Origin: JAFKKS01 sp039808325
GTDB lineage: Bacteria; Pseudomonadota; Alphaproteobacteria; Rhizobiales; Xanthobacteraceae
Reading direction: 5' to 3'
Assembly (NCBI GenBank): GCA_039808325.1
Contig: JBDHSU010000002.1
Location: 18,016-82,015 of the forward strand
DNA length: 64,000 bases
A program made the position numbers and the translations under genes. Under the pieces are notes generated by a model. The model ran no database searches, was not told the DNA's origin, and saw nothing but the letters and a program-made list of their open reading frames with translations. Below are positions 23,671 to 32,094 of this stretch, piece by piece (positions within the stretch are counted from its first letter, which is position 1; the number at the start of each line of letters is the position of its first letter).

Positions 23671-25388
23671 AGATAGCGGCCGTTGAGCCCGCGGCGCTTC
23701 CCGCCGCGGGCCGTCGCGCGCGGGCGCATGTCGGAATCGAAGTGTGGATGCCGCTGGTCCTGTTGACCGGCGCGCTCGGCTATCCGTTCTTCCTTCTGAT
23801 CACCAGCGCCTTCAATGTCGGCGACCCGCAGGCGTTGCCGGCAGTCGAGTATGGATTCACCAACTTCGTCGATCTCACCAGTCATCTGGATTGGATCTAC
23901 AACACGCTCCTGATCGCGACCGGCGGCACAATTCTCGGCATCACGATCGGCATCGGCCTCGCCTGGACGATTCATCGCACCACGGTTCCCGGCCGCAACT
24001 GGTTCGAGCTTCTCGTCGCCATCCCCTATCCGCTCGGCCCGCTCGTCGGCGCCTTGGCCTGGAGTCAGCTCGGCGCGCCGCGCGACGGCCTGATCAACCG
24101 CGCCTTCATGTGGGCGACCGGCGGAAACTCGCCCCTTTTCGACATCTACACGCCGCTCGGCATCATCTTCGTCGAAGCGATCTTCGAAGCCCCCGTGGCC
24201 GTGCTGATCATCGGCGCCGCCATGCAGCGCATGGACCCTTCGCTCGAGGAAAGCTCCTCGATCTTCGGTGGCGGAAAATGGCGCACGGCCATCAAGATCA
24301 CGCTGCCGCTCATGCTCCCCGCGATCCTCAGCGCGGCGCTGTTCATGTTCACGTCGATCATCGGCTCGTTCGCGATCCCGACAATCCTCGGCACCAGCGC
24401 GCGCTTCTATGTCGCGACCAACGCCATCTATGTTCTTTTCCAGGGTTACCCGCCGAACTATCCGCTTGCCGCCGCCCTCGGCCTCGTCCTGATCGTGATC
24501 ACGGGCGTCGCGGTCTGGCTGGTGCAGCGCGTGTTGCGCGGACGCTCCTACGTCGTCGTCACCGGACGCGCGTATCGCCCCCGCCAAGTCGACATGCGCG
24601 GCTGGACCTGGCCACTTTTCGCGCTGGCGAGCCTGTATGTCGTGATTTCGCTGGTGCTGCCGCTTGGCGCCCTCCTCCTCGCCTCGGTGCAGACGAGCAG
24701 CGACCTGGCATTCGATCCGTCGACATGGACGCTTGCCAACTACAAATACGTCATCGTCGATTTTCCGACGACACGGCAGGCGATCATCAACAGTCTCATC
24801 CTCGGCGTCGGCACCGGAACCTTAGGCGTCGCCTGCGCCACCTTGATCGCCATCGCCGTGCATCGCTCGAAAAGCAGCGGGCGCAAGCTGCTCGAACAGG
24901 TCACGATGCTGCCGCAGGCGTTCCCGCGGCTCATCTTCGCGTTCGGCTTTCTGTGGATGATCTTGACGCTGCCGATCCAGCTTTACGGCACGCTGCTCGC
25001 GGTGTTGCTGGCCTACATCGTCGTCTTCCTGCCGCTCGCCTATCGCGGCATGAGCGGCGTCGTGGTGCAAATCGACAGCGCCCTGGAGGAAGCGGCGCGC
25101 GTCGGCGGCGCGAGCTGGTCGCGCGTGCTGCGCACCGTCACGGTGCCGCTCCTGCGCTCCGGCATTCTCGCCACCTGGGCGCTTCTATTCATGGTCTCGG
25201 TGCGCGAGATCAGCGCCTCGCTGTTCCTCTCGGATGCGCATACCCCGGTCCTCGGTCCGGCGATCTTCAGCTTCTGGGATTCGGGCGGCTTGCCCCGCGT
25301 CAGCGCGCTGGCGATGGTCCAGGCGCTCATCATCTTGATTGCACTTTACGCCGTCCGGCGCTGGGCCGGACGTGAGATCAAGGTCTAG
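23667..25388 (+). CDS. ABC transporter permease, fused two-domain (FbpB type)
   Basis: A 573-residue permease made of two homologous halves of six membrane helices each, as in FbpB. Both halves carry the ATPase-docking loop: EESSSIFGGGKWRTAIKITL in the first and EEAARVGGASWSRVLRTVTV in the second. A single polypeptide therefore supplies both halves of the channel. It overlaps the binding-protein gene by 4 bp and is followed after 40 bp by the ATPase. Confidence 0.93.
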   Translation: MKIAAVEPAALPAAGRRARAHVGIEVWMPLVLLTGALGYPFFLLITSAFNVGDPQALPAVEYGFTNFVDLTSHLDWIYNTLLIATGGTILGITIGIGLAWTIHRTTVPGRNWFELLVAIPYPLGPLVGALAWSQLGAPRDGLINRAFMWATGGNSPLFDIYTPLGIIFVEAIFEAPVAVLIIGAAMQRMDPSLEESSSIFGGGKWRTAIKITLPLMLPAILSAALFMFTSIIGSFAIPTILGTSARFYVATNAIYVLFQGYPPNYPLAAALGLVLIVITGVAVWLVQRVLRGRSYVVVTGRAYRPRQVDMRGWTWPLFALASLYVVISLVLPLGALLLASVQTSSDLAFDPSTWTLANYKYVIVDFPTTRQAIINSLILGVGTGTLGVACATLIAIAVHRSKSSGRKLLEQVTMLPQAFPRLIFAFGFLWMILTLPIQLYGTLLAVLLAYIVVFLPLAYRGMSGVVVQIDSALEEAARVGGASWSRVLRTVTVPLLRSGILATWALLFMVSVREISASLFLSDAHTPVLGPAIFSFWDSGGLPRVSALAMVQALIILIALYAVRRWAGREIKV

Positions 25389-25428
25389 CCGCGCAACGGC
25401 TCCACAACGTTACGGAGGAAACCGATCC

Positions 25429-26586
25429 ATGGTCGGTTCGACGGCACAAGAGAAAACGGCACCGGCGGCCGGCCCTTCGGCGGCGGGCGCAACCCAATAT
25501 ATCGAGGTGCGCGGCCTGACGGCGGCCTATGACGACAAGGTCGTCGTGAAGGACATCTCCTTCTCCGTCGCATCCGGCGAACATCTCTCGCTTCTCGGGC
25601 CGTCCGGCTGCGGAAAATCGACGACGCTGCGCTGTATTGCGGGGTTGGAAACACCGATCGCCGGCGAGATCGTCATCGACGGCGTGCCGGTCTTCTCCTC
25701 GCGGAAGGGCATCAACGTCCCGACCGAGAAACGCAAACTCTCGATGGTGTTCCAGAGCTACGCCATCTGGCCGCACATGACGGTCTTCGAGAACGTCGCC
25801 TATGCCTTGCGCGTCCAGCGCGTGCGCGAGGCCGAGATCAAGGCGCGCGTCGCCGAAGTGCTGAGAATGGTCGGCATGGAAGACTACATGATGCGCCCGG
25901 CGACGAACCTGAGCGGCGGCCAGCAGCAGCGCGTCGCGCTCGCGCGCAGCTATGCGGCACGGCCGAAAGCCATGCTGCTCGACGAGCCCCTGTCCAACCT
26001 CGACGCGCGCCTGCGTGTGCGCATGCGCGAGGAGATCAAGGAACTGCAGCACCGTTTCAATCTCAGCACCATCTACGTGACGCACGACCAGGAAGAGGCG
26101 ATGGCGATCTCGGATCGCATCATCATCATGCGCGAGGGTAACATCGAGCAGGCCGGCAAGCCGCTCGACATCTACGATACGCCGCGCACGCGTTTCGTCG
26201 CGGATTTCATCGGCGCTGCGAACATCCTGGTCGGCTCCGTCGAAAAAGCGGGCGCCAGCGGTGCGCCCGTCATGAAAATCGGCGAAGCGGCGATCGAGTG
26301 CGCGCCGGGCTCGCAGCCGCAAAAGCCGGCTTCCGACGGACGGCATATGATCGCGGTGCGCACCGTCTACCCCGAGCTGCGCCGCGAACCGTTCGCCGGC
26401 GGCGCCAACGTGTGGAAGGCGACCGTCCGGCGGCGCGTGCTGCTCGGCGACATCGTCAGCTATCTCGTCGAATGGCCGGGTGGCGAACTGCGCATCCAAT
26501 CCTTCCCCCGCGACCTTTTCGATGAAGGCGAGGCCGTACATCTGCACATCGCGCCCGCGCACGTCATTCCGATTGCCGCTGATTGA
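25429..26586 (+). CDS. ABC transporter ATP-binding protein (FbpC type)
   Basis: ATPase for the importer at 22594-25388. Start ATG 25429 is chosen for its GGAGGAAAC site; the frame is open further upstream into the permease gene. Walker A GPSGCGKST, Q-loop VFQSYAIWPHMTV, signature LSGGQQQR, Walker B MLLDEPLSNLD and the switch His in VTHDQEEA are all present, followed by a TOBE region. 385 residues. It is closely similar in motif spelling to the ATPase at 680, suggesting related transporters. Confidence 0.94.
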   Translation: MVGSTAQEKTAPAAGPSAAGATQYIEVRGLTAAYDDKVVVKDISFSVASGEHLSLLGPSGCGKSTTLRCIAGLETPIAGEIVIDGVPVFSSRKGINVPTEKRKLSMVFQSYAIWPHMTVFENVAYALRVQRVREAEIKARVAEVLRMVGMEDYMMRPATNLSGGQQQRVALARSYAARPKAMLLDEPLSNLDARLRVRMREEIKELQHRFNLSTIYVTHDQEEAMAISDRIIIMREGNIEQAGKPLDIYDTPRTRFVADFIGAANILVGSVEKAGASGAPVMKIGEAAIECAPGSQPQKPASDGRHMIAVRTVYPELRREPFAGGANVWKATVRRRVLLGDIVSYLVEWPGGELRIQSFPRDLFDEGEAVHLHIAPAHVIPIAAD

Positions 26587-26653
26587 CGATGCCCGCCCCT
26601 AGAGTGCTCGCGGCGCCGCATGCGCCGCACGTCATCAGCGCGTAGAGAGCGCC

Positions 26654-28297
26654 ATGGATTTGAACGTCGCGCGCACGCACACCGACGTCCTCGTGCTCGG
26701 CGGAGGACTGTCCGGCCACCGCGCCGCGGTCGCCGCTCGGGAAAAAGGCGCGGCCGTCACCATGGCCTATCTCGCGCGCGGCGCATCGCCTTTCATCATC
26801 GGCTGCAACGCGCCAATCGGTCACGCCGACAACCGCGACCGGCCGGAAATCTTCTTCGATGACATGGTGCGCGGCGGCTACGGCCTCAACGACCGCCGCC
26901 TGGTGAAGGTCATGGCCTATCAGGCCGCCGAGGCCTGGCGCGAACTTTCCGCGATCGGCGTGCCGTTCGCGAAGAACGGCGATCGCGTGGCGCAGCGGCA
27001 TCTTTCCGGCAACACCTATCCGCGCTCGATCTTCATCGCCGAAGGCACGGGCCGGGTGACCATGGAGCACCTCGCCGCCCATGCGGCGAAGATCGGCGTC
27101 GAGACGCTGCCGGGGCGCAAGGTGGTCGATCTTCTCCGCGACGGCGACGATGTCGTCGGCGCCCTGCTCTGGGATCGCCACGCGCAGCAGTTCCATGCGG
27201 TGACGGCGCGGGCGGTGGCGCTAGCCATGGGAGGGATCGGCCGCATCTACAGCGACAGCACCTATCCGGTCGACGTCGGCAGCGACGCCTACGGCCTCGC
27301 CCTGAAGGCGGGCGCGCGCCTGACCGATATGGAGTTCGTTCAGTTCGAGCCTGTCGTCACGGTGTGGCCGCAGGAATGCCGCGGCATGGAGATGCCGACG
27401 GCGATGCTCGGCGATGGCGCACACCTGATCAATGCCGAGGGCGAGCGATTCATGTTCCGCTACAACCCGGAGCATGGCGAGAAGCAAATCGAAAAGGCGA
27501 AGATGTCGCTCTGCATCCAGAAGGAGATCGACGAAGGGCGCGGCCTTCCCGACGCCTCCGTGATCTTCGACACGACCGTCCTGCCTAAGGAGAAACTGGA
27601 AAGCTACGTCAGCCACGTGAAGCGCCTGCGCAACGCCGGCGTCGATCCGGCCGTGACGCCGCCGCATGTGCGGCCGGCCGCCCACAGCCAGATGGGCGGC
27701 GTCTTCATCGACGATACCGGCTGGTCCGGCGTCCCCGGCCTTTACGCCGGAGGCGAATCCGCCGGCGGCGTGCATGGCGCAAGCCGCCTCGCGGGTAACG
27801 GCTGCAGCGACACGCTCGTGTTCGGCGCCCTCGCCGGCCGCGGCGCGGCCGACGGGATGTTCGCGGCGAAATCACGTGACTGGAATGCGATCATCGATGC
27901 GTCCATCGAGACCCTGCGCGGCCGAATCCGGCCGGGCGGCGACACGCAGGCGATGGAGATCAAGGACAGGATCCGCGAGATCATGCCCGCGGCCGCGGGC
28001 ATCTGGCGCAATGCGGCGTCGCTAGCGGACGGGCGCGAGCAATTGGCGCAATGCCGCGTGGCGACTTCCGCCCTTGTCGTCGGTGACATCGACCGCGCGA
28101 TCGAAGCGAACGAGGTCGAGCACATGCTCGTGACCGCGACGATGATCGTCGAGGCCGCTCTCGCCCGCACCGAAAGCCGCGGCGCGCATCAGCGCACGGA
28201 TTTCCCGGAAACCGACGATGCCCATTGGCTGAAGCACACGACATTCACACAAGGCGCCAGCGGCGAATTGCTGCGCGAAGATTTGCCCATCCACTGA
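26654..28297 (+). CDS. FAD-binding flavoprotein of the fumarate reductase/succinate dehydrogenase family
   Basis: A 547-residue flavoprotein. The FAD site motif DVLVLGGGLSGHRAAVAAR is at residues 11-29, and the second family motif GASRLAGNGCSDTLVFGALA lies near 377-396, with a C-terminal helical domain as in SdhA/FrdA and L-aspartate oxidase. No iron-sulphur or membrane-anchor subunit gene is adjacent, so it is probably a soluble oxidase or reductase, not a respiratory complex. Position between an importer and CoA-transferase/acyl-CoA dehydrogenase genes suggests oxidation of a dicarboxylate-like substrate. Confidence 0.88.
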   Translation: MDLNVARTHTDVLVLGGGLSGHRAAVAAREKGAAVTMAYLARGASPFIIGCNAPIGHADNRDRPEIFFDDMVRGGYGLNDRRLVKVMAYQAAEAWRELSAIGVPFAKNGDRVAQRHLSGNTYPRSIFIAEGTGRVTMEHLAAHAAKIGVETLPGRKVVDLLRDGDDVVGALLWDRHAQQFHAVTARAVALAMGGIGRIYSDSTYPVDVGSDAYGLALKAGARLTDMEFVQFEPVVTVWPQECRGMEMPTAMLGDGAHLINAEGERFMFRYNPEHGEKQIEKAKMSLCIQKEIDEGRGLPDASVIFDTTVLPKEKLESYVSHVKRLRNAGVDPAVTPPHVRPAAHSQMGGVFIDDTGWSGVPGLYAGGESAGGVHGASRLAGNGCSDTLVFGALAGRGAADGMFAAKSRDWNAIIDASIETLRGRIRPGGDTQAMEIKDRIREIMPAAAGIWRNAASLADGREQLAQCRVATSALVVGDIDRAIEANEVEHMLVTATMIVEAALARTESRGAHQRTDFPETDDAHWLKHTTFTQGASGELLREDLPIH

Positions 28298-28318
28298 TCG
28301 CCTAGGGAGACAGCCAGC

Positions 28319-29467
28319 ATGGCCGCGAAGCCTCTGGACGGAATCAAAGTGCTCGACTTCACGCGCCTGTTCGCGGGGCCGTTCTGCACCATGCTGTTGG
28401 GCGATCTCGGCGCCGATGTCGCCAAGGTGGAATCGCCCGGGGGCGACTCCATCCGCCCGCAGGGGCCGCCCTTTCACAAAGGGTTGAGCTTCAGCTATCT
28501 GGCCGTCAATCGGAACAAGCGTTCGATCGTCATCGACATGAAAGAGGCGGAAGGCAAGGCGCTGGCGCGCCGTCTGGCGCTGGCGGCCGACGTCATCGTC
28601 GAGAACTTCCGGCCCGGCGTAATGGACCGCCTGGGCCTCGGCTACGCGTCGCTCGCGGCGGAAAATCCGAAGCTGATCTTCTGCGCCATGTCCGGTCTCG
28701 GCGCGGACGGGCCGTACAAGGACGTCGGCGCCTTCGATCTCACGATCCAGGCCGAAGGCGGCTACATGAGCCTCACGGGACAACGCGGCGGCGAACCGAT
28801 CAAGCTCGGCACCTCCGCGTTCGATCTCGTCTGCGGCCAGTACGCGATGGGCGCGATCACCACCGCCCTGTTCGCGCGGGAACGTACCGGCAAAGGCCAG
28901 CGCATCGATACCAGCCTGTTCGAGAGCGAGATCACGTTCCTCGTCGATGCCGGCATCGAGTATCTCACCACCGGCGTGAGCCGCGGCAAGTGGGGCAGCG
29001 AGCACGCCAACCTCGTCCCCTACAAGGCGTTCGAAGCGTCCGACGGCTGGGTCGTCATCGGCGCCGGCGTGCAGAACCTGTTCGAGCGCTTCATGAAGGT
29101 GCTCGGCCGCACCGAACTCGCCGCCGATGAGCGCTTCGTCGAACTGAAAGGCCGCGTCGCCAACCGTGACGTGCTCTACGGCCTCCTCGATGCGGAAGTG
29201 AAGAAATGGACGGTCGCGGACCTCGTGAAAGCTCTCGCCGATGCGCAGGTTCCTTGCTCTCCCGTCAACACGATGGAGCAGGTGTTCAAGCATCCACAGG
29301 CGTTGCATCGCGGCATGGTGCAAAAGGTGAAGCACGCCGACTACGGCGAGCTCTCGGTCATCGGCCCGGCGGTGAAGTATGGCGGCTTCGACATCACAGA
29401 GGATTGGCAGGCACCGCCGATGCTCGGCGAGCACTCCGACGCCGTCGTCAAGGATTGGCTGGGCTGA
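28319..29467 (+). CDS. CaiB/BaiF (family III) CoA-transferase
   Basis: Moves CoA between carboxylic acids. The 382-residue protein begins GIKVLDFTRLFAGPFCTMLL and has the conserved ADVAKVESPGGD and NRNKRSIVIDMK motifs. The catalytic Asp is D140 in GAFDLTIQAEGG, which forms the aspartyl-CoA thioester in this family. The gene follows the flavoprotein by 21 bp and precedes an acyl-CoA dehydrogenase by 32 bp, so it likely activates the acid that the dehydrogenase then oxidises. Formyl-, succinyl- or carnitine-type donors cannot be told apart. Confidence 0.93.
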   Translation: MAAKPLDGIKVLDFTRLFAGPFCTMLLGDLGADVAKVESPGGDSIRPQGPPFHKGLSFSYLAVNRNKRSIVIDMKEAEGKALARRLALAADVIVENFRPGVMDRLGLGYASLAAENPKLIFCAMSGLGADGPYKDVGAFDLTIQAEGGYMSLTGQRGGEPIKLGTSAFDLVCGQYAMGAITTALFARERTGKGQRIDTSLFESEITFLVDAGIEYLTTGVSRGKWGSEHANLVPYKAFEASDGWVVIGAGVQNLFERFMKVLGRTELAADERFVELKGRVANRDVLYGLLDAEVKKWTVADLVKALADAQVPCSPVNTMEQVFKHPQALHRGMVQKVKHADYGELSVIGPAVKYGGFDITEDWQAPPMLGEHSDAVVKDWLG

Positions 29468-29499
29468 GCCGGCCCGCAGCGTAACAAAGGACATCGTCC

Positions 29500-30645
29500 G
29501 TGGATTTCGCACTCTCGGAAGATCAACAGATGGCGCTCGACGCTTGGTCGCGCGTGATCGAGCGCGACATCGCGCCGATAACACGAAAACATCACGGCGA
29601 GATGTTTCCCAAAGAGGTCGCGCATCATCTCTTGAAGACGTCCGGGCAATACGGCGTCGGCGCCGGCTGGGTATCGGAGGAGGACGGTGGCTTGGGCCTC
29701 GACTTCCTCACCAGCGGCCTGCTGTATGAGGAACTGTCGCGCACCTCGGCCGACCTCGCCGGCGTATCGTTCGTCGCCGAAGGCGCGGCCCTGAAAGTGG
29801 CACGCACCGGATCGCCCGAACTCAAGGCGCGCTACCTTCCCGGCCTCCTGTCCGGCGACATCATCGGTTGCTCCGCTATCAGCGAGCCCGGCATCGGGTC
29901 GAGTGTGCGCGAGATGCGCACGCGCGCCGTTCGCGACGGCAAGAACTATCGCATCACCGGCGAAAAGATGTGGATCTCCAACGCCAGCATCGCCGACCTC
30001 ACCATCGTCGTCGCCAAGACCGACGATTCAGAATTCACGATGTTCCTCGTCGACCGCAAGGAGCACGGCTTCAAGACGGTCGAGATCTCCAAGCTCGGCA
30101 TGAACAGTTGGCCGCTCGGCCAGATCATCTTCGAAGACGTCGTCGTGCCGGAAGAGAACATGATGGGCGGCCTCGGCGGGGGCCTGCGCGAAACCATGAA
30201 AGGCTTCGAGCGCTCCCGCTGTTTCGTCTCGACCTTGGCGCTGGGCACCGCGCAAGCCGCGCTCGATGCCAGCCTCCGCTATGCCGGCGAACGTCAGGCG
30301 TTCGGCAAGCCGATCGCCGGCCACCAACTGGTGCAGAGCCTGCTCGCCTCGATGGCGACCGACGTTCACGCCTCCAGGCTGCTCGTCTACCGCGCGCTGT
30401 GGATGATGGCGCAGGGGCAGCGCTGCGCCATCGAGTCGTCGATCGCCAAGGCGTTCACGACGGAAGCGGCGCTGCGCGTCGCCTCGAACGCCATCCAGGT
30501 GCACGGCGCCTTCGGCATCAGCCGCGAGTTCCCGGTCGAGAAGCATTTCCGCGACGCGCGCATGCTGACGATCCCCGACGGCACGACGCAGATCAACCAA
30601 CTCGTTATCGGCCGCCAGCTCACCGGCGTCGACGCGTTTTCGTGA
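29500..30645 (+). CDS. Acyl-CoA dehydrogenase with Asp at the usual catalytic Glu position
   Basis: FAD enzyme that introduces a 2,3 double bond into an acyl-CoA. The N-terminal helical domain, the mid-domain signature ISEPGIGSSVREMRTRAVRD and KMWISNASIADL, and the C-terminal FVSTLALGTAQAALDASLRY are all present; 381 residues. The catalytic base of short/medium-chain enzymes lies in YEGT; here the motif is PDGTTQINQL, with D360 in its place, and no alternative Glu is seen at the isovaleryl/long-chain position. That points to an unusual substrate or altered chemistry. Last gene of the rightward unit. Confidence 0.92.
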   Translation: MDFALSEDQQMALDAWSRVIERDIAPITRKHHGEMFPKEVAHHLLKTSGQYGVGAGWVSEEDGGLGLDFLTSGLLYEELSRTSADLAGVSFVAEGAALKVARTGSPELKARYLPGLLSGDIIGCSAISEPGIGSSVREMRTRAVRDGKNYRITGEKMWISNASIADLTIVVAKTDDSEFTMFLVDRKEHGFKTVEISKLGMNSWPLGQIIFEDVVVPEENMMGGLGGGLRETMKGFERSRCFVSTLALGTAQAALDASLRYAGERQAFGKPIAGHQLVQSLLASMATDVHASRLLVYRALWMMAQGQRCAIESSIAKAFTTEAALRVASNAIQVHGAFGISREFPVEKHFRDARMLTIPDGTTQINQLVIGRQLTGVDAFS

Positions 30646-30674
30646 GTTCTGCGCCCAACGTGTGCCCGCTCGTC

Positions 30675-30800
30675 GTCATTCCGGCCGAACGTGGCGAGAG
30701 CCGAGACCCAAACTCCTTCAACGCAGCGGCTTAGCCTAACCCGCATCTTGAGGATTCTGGATTCCGGCTCCGGCCGCTGCGCGGCCTTGCCCGGAATGCC
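30675..30800. repeat. Dispersed palindromic (REP-like) repeat
   Basis: GTCATTCCGG at 30675-30684 and CCGGAATGCC at 30791-30800 bracket a segment containing its own hairpin: ATTCCGG (30761-30767) pairs with CCGGAAT (30791-30797), and GGCCGC/GCGGCC pairs inside. This spelling is characteristic of short intergenic repeats of many Rhizobiales genomes. It sits between the convergent acyl-CoA dehydrogenase and CoA-transferase genes and could serve as a transcription end. Confidence 0.65.
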
Positions 30801-30811
30801 GGGGAAGACGG

Positions 30812-32083
30812 CTACGGCGCACCGTCCTTGCGCATCTTCTCGCTTGAAGACGCGGACGCGTCGACCGTCACCCCGTCCGCCGCCATCGCCGCGATTTCTT
30901 CCGGTGAAAATCCGGCCTCGCGCAGCACCTCGGCGCTATGCTCGCCGACCCGCGGCGCATGCCGGCGAATGGGCAAACGCTCGCCGTTCCATCGATTGGG
31001 CACGCCGGTGTAGCGCACCGTTCCCTCCGTCGGGTGCTCCTGCGTCTCGAAGAAACCCACCGCGTTGAGGTGTTCGTCATCGATCACGGCGTCGAGATCG
31101 TTGAGCGGAACGCAGGGAATATCGAGGCGCGCGAACAGCTCCAGCCACTCCGCCGTCGTCCGCGTCAGCAGGATGTCGGCGACCATGCCGTAGGCTTCGT
31201 GATAGTGGTTGGCGCGCGCGGTGTGCGTCGCCATGCGCGGATTCGCCAGCATCTCTTCCAAGCGCCCGATCGATTCCATGAATCCGCGCCAGTGCTTTTC
31301 CATATAGATCAGCACGCAGATATAGCCGTCGCGGGTGCGATAGGGCCGGCGATTGGCCGTGAGGTAGCGGTTATAGCCGGTGCCTCCGAGGTCCGGTTCG
31401 AAGACACGCCCGGCGAAATGATCGCCGAGCACGAACTGCGCCATCGTCTCGAACATCGGCACCTCGACGGAAACGCCCTCCCCCGTCCGGTCGCGCTGGA
31501 TGACGGCGGCAAGCACCGCATGCGCCGCCGCAAGCGCGACGATACGGTCGCTGATCGCGAACGGAACGTAGCGCGGCTCCGTGCTGCCGGAACGCTCGAA
31601 CAGCGAGCCGACGCCCGAGATGCCCTGAATGAGGTCGTCATAGGCAGGGCGCGCGGCGTAGGGTCCCGCTTGCCCGTACCCCACTAACGCCACGTTGATG
31701 ATCCGGGGATTGACGGCGCGAACATCCTCTTCGCCGAGACGCAGGCGACGCATGGCCGCGGGGCGGACATTGCTGATGAGCACGTCCGCGTCCTCGCACA
31801 GCCGCAGCAAGGCGGCGCGCCCCGCCTCCTTCTTCAGGTCGAGCGCGACGCTGCGCTTGTTGCGGTTGAGCAGCAGCGAGATCGCGCCCATGCGAGGGGT
31901 GCGCATCGGCACGCCGTTGCGCATCACGTCCCCCTCGGGCGGCTCGACCTTGATGACATCGGCCCCATGGTCGGCGAGCGTCTGCGTCGCGTAGGGCCCC
32001 ATGATCACCGTCGTCAGATCGATGATCCGCAAGCCTTCGAGCGGAAGTGTCGCGGCGGATGTGCCCTGGGGCTGAGGCGCCAT
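30812..32083 (-). CDS. CaiB/BaiF (family III) CoA-transferase
   Basis: Second CoA-transferase of the window, 423 residues from ATG 32083 (MAPQPQGTSAATLPLEGLRI). The conserved starts IIDLTTVIMGPYATQTLADHGA, ADVIKVEPPEGD and NRNKRSVALDLK are present and the likely catalytic Asp is in YDDLIQGISG. It follows the ThDP-dependent enzyme gene by 11 bp in a leftward pair. It is not a close copy of the enzyme at 28319, and the long C-terminal extension is its own. The substrate is unknown. Confidence 0.9.
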   Translation of the reverse strand: MAPQPQGTSAATLPLEGLRIIDLTTVIMGPYATQTLADHGADVIKVEPPEGDVMRNGVPMRTPRMGAISLLLNRNKRSVALDLKKEAGRAALLRLCEDADVLISNVRPAAMRRLRLGEEDVRAVNPRIINVALVGYGQAGPYAARPAYDDLIQGISGVGSLFERSGSTEPRYVPFAISDRIVALAAAHAVLAAVIQRDRTGEGVSVEVPMFETMAQFVLGDHFAGRVFEPDLGGTGYNRYLTANRRPYRTRDGYICVLIYMEKHWRGFMESIGRLEEMLANPRMATHTARANHYHEAYGMVADILLTRTTAEWLELFARLDIPCVPLNDLDAVIDDEHLNAVGFFETQEHPTEGTVRYTGVPNRWNGERLPIRRHAPRVGEHSAEVLREAGFSPEEIAAMAADGVTVDASASSSEKMRKDGAP

Positions 32084-32094
32084 GGTCCTGCTCG

